This document shows positions 39,001 through 50,400 of a stretch of DNA of 64,000 nucleotides, piece after piece. Every line of letters starts with the position of its first letter. Within the stretch, counting starts at the first letter, position 1. Position numbers and translations under genes: made by a program. The DNA is from Tetrahymena thermophila SB210 (taxonomy: Eukaryota; Ciliophora; Oligohymenophorea; Hymenostomatida; Tetrahymenidae). The stretch lies in the NCBI RefSeq assembly GCF_000189635.1, contig NW_002476186.1:62001-126000 (forward strand), in the 5' to 3' direction. The notes under the pieces are model-generated. The model was given only the letters and a program-made list of their open reading frames with translations. It ran no database searches and had not been told where the DNA came from.

Positions 39001-39481
39001 GTGTATTAAAAGGAACTTGCGTTAAAAAAATTAAAAGAGCGTTAAAGGAAAAAAATTTTTAACCTATTTGTTTATATAAAATAAATTGGTGGATTAAACA
39101 CAGTTCATTGTAGCTTAATTTATGAATTTACATTATATCTTCGAGTATTAATTTAATTTGACAATTATTCAGGTTTTACTCCTGATATTAATATTGCTTC
39201 TCCTCCATCAAGCTAAATCTATTTTGATAATAATTTAGTTAAAAATGATAATTTTTCCACAACTAAAATAAGCTGTTAGCAGCTTTATATTTAGATAGGG
39301 CTAATTCTAATAATTCTCAATGCTTATTAGTTAAATGATTTTTTTAATTTAACTTTGAAGTATAAAATTGAAATACTTTTCTGTTCGTTGAAGAATATCC
39401 TAATTAGATTGCATTTTATGATTTTCCTTTTTCCCTAATGCTAAAAAATGATTTTGAACTATAAGATTTATCTCTATTCAT
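24020..39481 (-). CDS. P4-ATPase-like/guanylyl cyclase fusion, copy 1 (giant, roughly 4300-4600 aa)
   Basis: ATG 39481 (exon 1 is 39377-39481) to TGA 24022-24020, with many introns, most placed only approximately. Order: short N-terminus; P4-type helices 1-2 (about 39070-38650); actuator domain (IYKDEHCPCEVLLLD, about 38350-38240); helices 3-4; degenerate phosphorylation motif (37169-37189); a very long S/N/Q-rich insert (about 37060-33700); nucleotide/P-domain remnant (about 33700-32200); membrane helices (32000-30300); cyclase domain C1 (30240-29640); a huge disordered linker (29600-26000); a second membrane block (25640-25330); C2 (25130-24390); acidic Tyr/Gln tail. C1 has the metal-type IFCDI plus KIETVGKTYMA (guanine Glu) and FSLIGDTVNTTSR. 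C2 has LFADIAGF and YTIGDCYVV with both metal aspartates. Makes cGMP from GTP at a membrane (family knowledge). The ATPase motifs are lost; see findings. Confidence 0.9.
24023..24110 (-). repeat. Short Asn-Asn-Gln repeats at the cyclase C-terminus
   Basis: The last ~30 residues of copy 1 repeat an N-N-Q-x-[TS]-E unit about four times, after a Tyr/Gln/Asp-rich acidic stretch. Low-complexity expansion; the equivalent tail of copy 2 is acidic and Asn/Gln-rich without the same register. Confidence 0.75.
32205..32237 (-). other. Degenerate GDGxND hinge in cyclase copy 1
   Basis: The stretch aligning with the P-type ATPase AIGDGANDV motif reads LAITNDRGLSN. The paired aspartates that bind Mg2+ in active pumps are not in place. 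Alignment was by eye from flanking residues. Confidence 0.65.
37169..37189 (-). other. Degenerate DKTGTLT phosphorylation site in cyclase copy 1
   Basis: Following helix 4, the stretch HVIIGKTNVIS aligns with YIFSDKTGTLT of P4-ATPases. The phosphorylated Asp is Gly; only Lys-Thr of the core remains. Confidence 0.8.
38239..38250 (-). other. Degenerate DGET loop in the actuator domain of cyclase copy 1
   Basis: The actuator loop that reads DGET in active flippases reads NGNT here, inside MHQINGNTIYKK. The Glu needed for dephosphorylation is absent. Confidence 0.8.
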
Positions 39482-41433
39482 TGCAGGCTATTGACAACTC
39501 TATGCTGTGGTGAAGAAATATAATTTTTTTTATATTATATGATTATAAAAGATCGAAAAGTATCGCTTTATGGAAGAAAACCCTTAATCTTATCAATAAT
39601 ATAAACAATAATAGGTTCTTTGAAAATTAGTTAATAAAATTAATAAACAAACAAAAAAATATTGTTTTTAGAAACTCTTCTACTTTATAAATTAAAAAGA
39701 ATATGGTATTAAAAAATATATAAAAGTCTAATTTGAATTAATTAGTCATATTTTAATCTGTAATAAAATATAGATCTTACTGCTAAATAATTATTTAATT
39801 AATAAACTCTCAATTTCTCTTCCTTTTCATTTTCTAAAGCTTAAATATACTTATTCTTTGTTCAGTAGTTTCAAGCATTAATAGAAAGCTGCATAAACTT
39901 TACCCCAAAATATAAAATTAACATTTTAGAAATTTTTAATAAAAACCTATAAAATAATTTTTTTAATCTAAAAATCGTTAGATGTACCAAACTCTTTCAA
40001 TATTTTTTAAATAATTTTTTCTATTTTTAAACCAGTAAAATTTATTTGAATTTTATTTCTTATGCTTTCTTCGCTCTATTTAAAGTGCTATAAATAAAAT
40101 ATAATTATAAACCTAATTTATTTATAAAATTCATTTTTATTTATGAAGTTTATAACAAAATTTCTTAATTAAATATCTTTTATACATACTAAAACCTGAT
40201 TGAATTATTCAAAATAAATAATTTATATTTATCAAATAATAAAAATTTGTAAATAGAACCAATTTTTTAATAGTTTCATTCATCGTAATTTTTTTTTAAA
40301 TTGTACTTAATTTGTAAAATTTCTTTTTTTAAATATACTTGACTGAAAGATATTATATAATTTTATTTTTAAAATTTATTAAATTTATAAAAAGAATATA
40401 CAGTATCTTTAGTTTCTTCAAAAATAAACCAAATACATAGATTTGCAAATGATAAAATATTGTTTTACCTTTAAATATATTAATTATAAAAAATAATTAA
40501 ATAAATTTTATTCTAAAAGATTTGATATATTTTACTTTTATAATTAAAAAAGTGTAAAAAAGAGTTTTTAAATTAGTATTTTTGCTTATGATTAATAAAT
40601 ATTGAGTGGTGGAAAAATTCATTTAATTTTTATTAACTCAAGTTTTTGTGGATAGGATTTAGTTTTTTTTTTTGATAAATAATGAATTTTATTTAATGAT
40701 TGATGAATAAATTAATATCTTAATATATCAAAAATACTCAAATAATTAGTTTTTTTTTAATTTTTAATGAATTTAACAAGAATATAAATATTTATTAAAA
40801 TGTTTTTAATTTAAAATTTTTAATTAGTTAAAAAATTAATATTTTTTCTAAATATCTGTTCAAATAAACATAAAAAAATATGAATTTAGATATAATAAGT
40901 TGAAAAAAAACACTGATTTATGATAAGCGACTAATTCGTTATGATAAAATTTAAAAGTTTTTAACTAGGAAAATTAAGTTAAAGGTAGAAATTCTAAGTG
41001 TATTTTAGAGATTATTTTCAAATTATCATCTTTAATTATTGAACTTAAATAGAAATGTTTGATATTTTAAAAAATTTGTTGATAAGTATATACTTAAAAT
41101 AAAATAATCACTAACAAACTTAAACGTAAAATTTTTAAATTTGATAAAAATGTTTAATTCGTAGGGATAGCATTTAGCTCAAAATGTAATAAACACTCAT
41201 TTATTATTTAGTAGATTCGTTTATAAATGATAAAATTAGTTATTAATTTCGTAAATATTGATTGACTGATTGAAACATATTTTAAGTTCTTTTATATAGA
41301 GATTACACACAATGACCTAATAATAAAAATTGTTATTAACTAAAAAATAAAGAAATCACTATCTCAGTTAAATAGCTAATATTTAAAATAATTAATTATA
41401 TAGACTATTTTTTGTTTTCTGAAAGGATTAAAA
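39482..41433. promoter_or_regulatory. Divergent spacer between the two cyclase genes
   Basis: This 1.95 kb region separates the two start codons of the head-to-head cyclase pair, so it must hold both promoters. It is almost wholly A/T with T and A runs up to about ten bases. No coding-like frame extends beyond about 40 codons, and I recognise no named factor site. Confidence 0.6.
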
Positions 41434-44400
41434 ATGAAGGAAATTAGCTTTGGTAAGAAAAATAATAACAAGGCAAGCGCATTAAATAAGTAGCAGGCTT
41501 CAAATTAAATCAAGCATTCAGTATTTTATAAATATTCATTAAGAATCTTAATTATTTGTTCTTAAATTTATATTTCTAATAGCAATTGTTATATTTTAGG
41601 ATAGTTTTTTGTTGATTATTAGCAAAAAAATTAGAATTAGAAACAAATTTTAGATGTAAAATTGTAATAACATCTCAAATTATTATCAAATAATAAAATA
41701 GATTGAGTTTAAGTTTGGAGAACCAGTAGGATTAAGTGGACATATTTAATTAAACAACAAGATTAAAACTGAGTTGTATAGCGTAACATAATATTGTTTT
41801 TCAAACTTAATATGAAACAAACAAATAAATATAAAGCAAAAAAGCTCTAATTAAAAATTAAATTAATATTCTCATATAAAAAATAGAAGTTTAACTTATT
41901 TCCTAGATGCCTTTTATAGTATATGTTAAAAAGACCTGTCCATATTTTGATTGTTTGCTATTTAATTGGAGTTATTACTGCTGATCCTGATGTTTATCTT
42001 TATACAAAGTAAAAGCATATATATTTTATCATTTATGAGCAAAGAAGGGGAAGATTTATTAGATAAATGGTTGTTTATGTACAGATAGATCATTTGATAA
42101 ACTTTCATTCAAAAATTACTTGAAAATTTATTACATGAATTATAAATAAAATTATTTTTGATAAAAAACTAATAAATAGGCCTCACATTTGGTTAATATT
42201 TTTTCTACCTCTTTTATTAAGTATTGCTCTCTATACTTTTAATGAGCATTTTATAGATAAACAAAGATAAAAGAGAGATGAAATATAAAACAACCGTTTA
42301 TGCAAATGCTTCACTAAACTTATAAAAAACTACTCTAATCTTTTAAAAAAGCTAAGAGAGGATATTAGTGAAAAAATAAAGGATGAAATAAGTGATAAAT
42401 TAGACTAACATTTAATAAGAGAAGTTAAATGGGGAGATTTGGAGGTATTGCAAATATTACTATTATTTTTATTTAATTAATATGAAAAAACGAAAAAAAG
42501 TATTAAATGAACTATTATGAAAAAGGTTGGGGATATAGTTTTTCTCAAAATTGGAGAAGTAGCTCCTGCTGATTTAGTTTTACTTGACAGCGAAGATGAT
42601 TATGCATGTATCGATACATCACAAATGAATGGAGATACAAATATAAAAACAAAAACACCTTTTCACCTAACAGAGAGTATTTAATTAGATACAAATTTAC
42701 TTAAATTAAATAGTTTTAATATTCATCACGATTTTTAATTAAATTTGTAATATTTGATTCAAATGGCAATTAACAAAGATATAGAGGAAAATATTTTTCT
42801 TTTCTTTAAATAAACATTTTATTTTTTTTTTTTAATAAAAAGGCAAGAGAAACTCTGGTGTAAATAATAACCCCTTTGAATTTAGGAAAATGCTTTGTGG
42901 TAAAATTGAATATGGAAAAAACTAGCCAGATTTAAATAATTTCGAAGCTTTTATAAAACTTAAAAAACACCCGAATTGGGAAACTATAACAAATGATAAT
43001 TTTATTCCTCGAGGCTCTAAGCTTACATACACTGATTGGGTTTACGGAATGGTTGTTTATGTTGGTCTAAATACTAAATTTTATTTAAAATAGTTAAAAA
43101 AAGAAAATTCATCATTAATTAGTGCAAAATACTGGAGTTTAGATGAGACAAAGCAGCAAATATACTTTATGGGTTTATATCTTATTATGATCGCGTTTTT
43201 TATTGTAAATGTTATAATATCTACATCTTCTTTTTATGTCGAAGACGATCCATTCTCTAAAAAAGTATCAAATAGTAAAATCCGAAGTTAAAATCTTTAG
43301 ATAGAATTTTTTAATATGATAAATATGCTCCCAGTATATTATTTTTTAGTTATTGATTTCATTAACTTTCTTCTTCTCTTGCAAAGAAGATAGGCTTAAA
43401 ATAGAGATTAAACTGTTGAACCTGAGTCTCAAAATTTGTAAATATAATCAGATCCCATGAAACTTACTTAGATTTCTTAGATGTCTCATGTTTTTCTCCA
43501 TAAAAACACTTCTATAAGTACAGGAAAACTAAATGTTAGGACAATAGGGTTTGGCAATAATATTTTATATTAATTTAAAAATTATGAGAGTATAAAAGAT
43601 TATGTGGTTAAGAACAAAGGTAGTTTTCAAAGTAATTTATTTTTTAAACAAATAAATTAATTACTTGATTTTTTAAACAAATAAATTAATTACTTGATTT
43701 AAATAAGGAATTAAATATATTTTAAATTTTTTTAAAAAGGAATGAAGAATATAATTGAAAAAGAATTCAAATTAAATATTTAAGAATAAAGTGAATCTGA
43801 AGAAGACTTAGAAATTGAAGATAATACAATAGTAAATTTAAAACAAAGTTTATATTATAAAGAAAAATGTAACTCAACACGACAACTTAAAAATAAACCT
43901 TTAATTGGTGCTAATAAAAAGACTATTGCTTCTTTAAACTCAGATACATAGGAAGAAATTGAGTTACCTAAAAAGTTAACTTCAATCACTAATTAGTCTT
44001 CAGTCATGAAGCTGTTAAAGCTAGGAGAGTATAATTAATCTGAGGGTTCCAATAATTTATTTGATGGAACAAGAATGAGTAATTCATTAGCAGTTTCTAG
44101 GTTTGGCTAACCAAACTAAGGGAATGGTTTTTTACTGAGTTTTACACAAAATAAAATTATAGAGAGATCTTAGGAGGTGGATTTAGATTAATCAGAAATT
44201 ATTTATAATGATTAACCTTACTTTTAAAGAGGTTATTCTGAGAGAGGGAAAAAAACTACTCATTATTAATAAAAAACAATTGTAAGAAAAACTAGAATGA
44301 GTTAAACTGTAGTAAAATCTAAGAAACCAAAATCTCTGGGTAAATACTTTGCTAGAATAGAATAAAAAGATATATTGTCAGATTAATATTCTACTACAAG

Positions 44401-47400
44401 ATCAGGTCAAGAATAAAACAGTTTACATTTAATTTAAGATTAAAAAAAGAATTTAAATGGTTAGCAAATTGTGTACAAAGAAGCTTCCAGTTTGATGAAT
44501 GCAGAAACGAATAATAAAATTGAAAATGGTGATGCTATTCAAACAGATGAAATAACAAATACGTAAGCTAACCAAGTCACCCCAAAAAATCAAAATATAA
44601 TAATACCTGCAACATAAAATAGTGAAAATAAAAGTCCAAATTAAAATACAAATAGTTGTAATGAATTGATTAATGAAAAAAACTTTTAAAATAGTAATTA
44701 AAAGTTTAATTTTTTGAAAATAAATAATTTGTAAAATGAGGCAGACAAAACCTTCAGTTAAAATACTTTATCGAACTATAATAATCCCAATAACACAAAC
44801 GAAGAAAATCGAGTGAAAAAAGAGCTATATATTCCTGATGAAAATAACCATACAAATGAGATTATTGATGATAATGCTAACTGGTAAAATCATTCTCTTA
44901 CTAAAACGCATTTCAGAGAAAAAGAAGATGTTTCCAAAACGATGAAAAATCTTTTTAGAAGCTAGACTTCAAATAATAATTTTGTTAGCCAAAATCATAT
45001 CAGAAACAATAGCTTAGGCATGACTGCAAGCTAAAATATAAATAAAGAAGAAAGGTTTTTTTCACCTTTTAAAAACCCTCATAGAGGTAGAGGTTCTGGT
45101 CGAAGCCCTATTCTCATCCCATAAATTTACAATACTTAAGATATTTTATCAAGAAAAAAAAATAATTAAAACTAAAATTCTAATCATGTTAAAAGAAATT
45201 TCGAAATTCACTACATTTCTTCCTATGATTTGAAAGATGAGAAAGATTATTTAGATTCTCTTTTTCATCCTGATGATCATATTCATAATGAAGTTCTTGT
45301 AGCTATGTCATTGTGCCAAATGACTCGTTCAAGATACGATTCAACTAGCAAACAGATTGTAAACTTTCATCAAACCCCTGAGGAGGAAGCAATTAATTAA
45401 TTTATTTCTAACTTCGATGTATCTTTGAAGTGTAAGTCAGAAGATAACAACAACACTAAGTATGTAGTTTAATTTTTAAACTTTTACACTAATTATTAGA
45501 TTCTTGCAATCATGGAGCCCACAAAAAATAGGAAAAGGTTTTCTATATTAGTCAGAGATCCTAATACTTTGTCAAGCTAGGATGTTTCTATTTTATATGT
45601 AAGGTAAGAGCTAGATATAACTAAATCGATACCTAGCAATTTTAATTTAACTATTTCATAGATCGAATAGGTTGATAAAACCTACAAAAACGTAAATATT
45701 TTTTTAATTTTTAAGAAAAAATAAATTTTACTTTGGATATAATAAATAGATGCTTTTGCATGGCAACTAAGTAATTATTTATGGGAAAAGAGAATTTACT
45801 GAGTCTGAAACTTAAGATATAATTTAAAGCTACAATAATTTATACAACAATGTAGTTGTAGATGAGCAGATTATAGAAAATTTGTTTGATTAATTAGAAA
45901 GCGAATTAGATCTATTGTGTTTAATTGGTTTAGAAGAAGAAATTCTTCCAGATGTCAAAGAAACAATTGAAATGATTGAGTAAAGAAAAGTTAAGCTAAA
46001 TTTATTTTCGTCAGATAAAATTAACAAGGCACTTCCTCTTGGATTTAATATGGGACTGCTCACTTCTATGTCTAAATTAACTTTTCTAACTTAAAGTGAT
46101 CCTGAGAGTTTAAAATATGATATTAAAGAATAAATAAAAGAAATTACTGTAAACAATTATATCAAAAAAATAACATTAATAATTAAAATTTAAAAAAATA
46201 AAAGATAAGTCTCAAAGATGGCCAAAATAATAGTTAAAAGTCCAAAAGATAGTCATTAAATTCTTCGTTAATAAATAGAAAATCTCTTTAAAACCGGAGA
46301 GTAAGCATTTATAGCATGTCAAGAACAGATTATTTGAAAAACTTTATGATTATTGTTACTTAGCAGTCATTAAAAGTCATTATGGTAATTTTTTAACTCT
46401 AATTAATTTATTTTTAATAGTCGTTTAAAATCTATTAAAGGAAGATGATTTCTTAAAGCAACATTTTGCATTTGTGTACCATTTCAGTAAAGGACTAATT
46501 GGCTGTGAGCTTACTTATGAGCAAAAAAACGAACTTTATTCTCTAATTAGAATGATGAGTTAAGAGGATTGCAAAATTATTTCTATTGGCTAAGATAATA
46601 TTAACAGTGATGCTGATATAAATATAGAGACAAGAGAAACTTACAAAATAAACTGTGATGCAAGAGTTTTTTCATTTAAGGGATTGTAAGAACTTCTATT
46701 TTACACATCTCGAATTCTCTTGGAAACATATGATTAGATCCTTTTATATACTTTAAACAGGTGCTTAATAGTTGGATTTTTATGGCTTATAATAAGATCT
46801 ACGTAATAAAATGATATGATGATTTCTTTTAGATAAACCATTTTTTATCATTTGCCTTTTTACGTATTCGGAATATTTAATATTCTAGTAGATAAAGGAT
46901 GCATACCATGGATAAGTCAGTTCTATCATAGAAATCCACAATAAGAATAAGAACCTAATTTGAGTTTAAATTTTATCACTCAAACTTAAGCTCCTTTAAA
47001 AAGCGACTAATTTCTAAAGTATAAGTCTTTAACATACAAAGAGTTTTAAATAAAAAGTGAACAGGATTTTCGTTTAATAAGCAGTTTTTGGTAATTCAGC
47101 AGTGCCTAATCCTACTTTTAATACACAGCACTTTTAAAGAAATTTATAGCTAGTTGCTTAATAACTTCTTTGATTGAAGTTGGAGTGTTTATATTCTGTG
47201 TATATTTTTTTGGCAGTCTTTAAATGATTTCAGGGTAAATTTTACCAACTCAATTCTCAATCAGGGCTCTCTTTTTAGTCTTTAATTGGGTAGGATAGAT
47301 AAGAGTAGCACTTAATTCATACGACTACACACTTAAATAATTTTTAGTATCATTTCTATTCATGTTTGGGATATCAATTATCTATATTTTTGTAGATGTT

Positions 47401-50400
47401 GATTCATAAGAAGAAGTGCTTATTAATGAAGCTTGGGGATCCCCTGAACTGTGGGTTTTGTTGGCTTCAATATTGTGTTTTTAAACTTTGTTTATGATTG
47501 CAATATAGACAATAGAAATAAAATATTTATTCATCGGAATAGAGTTATTGAGAGATTTAACTATTTCTTAATTCAACAAGATATTAATGTAAGCCTAAGA
47601 AATTAAGCTAAAAACTGGAAAAAAAATAGATTCTTCTTCTTTCAACTTAATGATATTTATAAAGAAATTGTTTGCTAATGTTGATATGGATTTAACAATA
47701 TAATAATTGCTAAATCCTGAAAATTCTATAGTTAACAATACAAAAATCAATCGCTTCACTCTAAGCTTTGTTAATGACGATGCATAAAAAAGGTTTGAAG
47801 AAGAAGCCTATCCATTTTGTATCAAATACTCTAACTATAGCTTCTACACTTATTTTTTCAATTAAGTATATTTCTTGATTTAGTATAATAGTCTGATACT
47901 AAATTCTATAGTTAATGGTAGTGCAAATGCACAAAATGTGATTTAAGAAAGGGTTTATTTAGCTATTTATGTATTTTTGAATTTCATATAATTAGTGCAG
48001 CATTCTTACTTTTATTGCCTATCTTCAAAAACAAAAACGTACGACCAACTAAAAGGTGTCCTCTTAAGGATATCTATTGTTAGATTGCTGCTTTATATCG
48101 AAATAGTATTTATTTGCTAAAGCTAAAAATTCATTTCATTTTTTATTTTACTACTATACTCAAATGTCTACTTTACCACAATCCCTATACACTATATTTT
48201 CATTCAAAATATGATACTAATTATTATTTATATAACCCTTAAAACGATTTATTTGCTTGAAAATTAAAGCTACTCACTTATTGTCTTTTAGCCTTTTATC
48301 GTATTCTCATTTTTTTTATACATAATTTCTCAAAAGTACTTATTTTAGAAAAGGTAAAAGAAAAATTTTATACAATAATATGAATTAAATATTCAAAATA
48401 AAAAAATTAACGATGTGCTGGAAATTCTATTACCAAAATTCATAATTAATCGCATTAAATCAAACGATCCAAACAAGCCATTTAGATTCTAAGAAAAATA
48501 AGGTGAAGCTAGTATAATATTCTGTGACATTTGCCACTTTGATGATATAATCAAAGAAAAAAATGAAAAAATTATTCCTTTTCTCGATAAAGTTTTCAAG
48601 AATTTTGATTAGTTTTGTGCTCGCTAAGGTCTACAAAAAATAGAAACAGTTGGAAAAACGTAAAATTCATAATTCTAAAGCAAAATATTTATTTATTTAA
48701 TTAATTAAAATAAATTAAGCTATATGGCATCAGCAGGTTTAAAGGACTTCGAAGACTAGGTCGATATAAGATAGAGAGAAATTGATCCTGTTGAAAGAGC
48801 TGCAAATTTAGCATTAGAAATGCTTGACTATGTTAAAGATTTAAAATGGAGCTAAAATGGTAAAAACTTAGAACTTAAAATAGGTAAAAAACAATAAAAA
48901 TGGATTTTCATCTAGAAATTATAAAAAAATTAGATAAATAACTTTAATTTTAAATAAAATCATTAGGCATACATTATGGCTAAGTAATTGCAGGTGTTAT
49001 TGGACATCATAAACCATAGTTTTCACTCATTGGAGATACTGTAAATACTACAAGTAGAGTTTGCTCTAAAGGCAATCCTAGTGAAGTAACTATCAGTGAA
49101 CAAGCCTTTGAGAAAATTTAAGGAAAAACAAATTAATTTTTTTTTTCTGATCCTAAAACTGTATTTGCCAAAGGCAAAGGAGATATCACTCTCTATACTC
49201 TTAAAAAATTCAATCCAGCTATCCATAAAAGTAAATTAACATCCAAATATTATTAATAACAAACATAAAAATAAATTTAGTTATACATTACAAATAATTT
49301 AAAAAATTAGAAAGATAAACGGTAATTAAACCAAATAAAATCAAAGAAGAAATCCTAAATCTTAAAGTACTACCTCCTATCACTAGTTTACCTCCTTAAT
49401 TTAAAAAAAGATCACAAAAAAGAAGTTTTACAACAAAATATAATATTCATATTAATAATGAAATTAACTAACTCATTCCTAGTGGAGATTCTAAAGAAAG
49501 GATTTTAGAAAAACAATAGACTGTTAAAGTGTCAAAGATTAACAATTTAAAAACAGAATAAAATTTAAATAGCTCAATTAGATAAAAGAATAAAACATAA
49601 TATGACTAAGATGTTTAACAAAGAAGCTAGAGATCTTAGACAAATGAAAAAATGTCCAACAATTCTAAAATTATTTAGGAAAGCAATACTGTAATTAATT
49701 AATTAATTTACTTTTTTAATTGAAATTCTTAATAATTTTTATTTAAAGAATATTGTTCATGGAGATAATCAATTAATTATTAGCCCTACCAGTCCATAAC
49801 AGCAAAATTTATAAAGTATCAGAAATAAAAATATGAGTAGCTTCCACAAGTAGAACTAAACAAAATTTATTTCACATAGTCAAACTTAAAATTAAAATGT
49901 ATAAGAAAATCACTAAGTTAATAGAGAATTTTAAGCAGTAAGGATGTATAGATAGGATAGTATTAAATTAGCTGTAATACCGTTAAAGGAGAACGAAGAT
50001 GAAAACTCTCCTACCCGCGAAATTTATAAAAGAACTTTAAATATCCAATCTCCTATCGGGGTAACCTCTAATTCTAATGGAAAGTATAAAAGATCAGGTG
50101 TTATTCACTCAGGTACGTTTTATGCTGCACAAACAAGCTAGCAATAAACTAACTAACCTAATAATTAAAATATTTAAAATTCAAATTAAAATGGAGGAAG
50201 TAAACTTAAATTAACCTTATCAGGTTTTTAATAAAATAAATCTTAAGCAGTTTAAACACATTTGAATTCTTAGATGCTCACTGAAAGTTTACAAAATTTA
50301 AGGTCATATGTAGTAGGTCATCCAGCTAAACAAGGATAGAGAGTTAGTTAATAGTATAATGCTGTAAGCTAGTTAGCAACTGATTGTAGATAAGACATAT

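Noticed and set aside
39700-39960. Minus-strand frame upstream of cyclase copy 1 that looked like an N-terminal exon
   Set aside because: Its resemblance was to a wrong frame of copy 2. The correct N-terminal exon pairs (NLFPR-type and VKNFFPLTLF) begin at ATG 39481.
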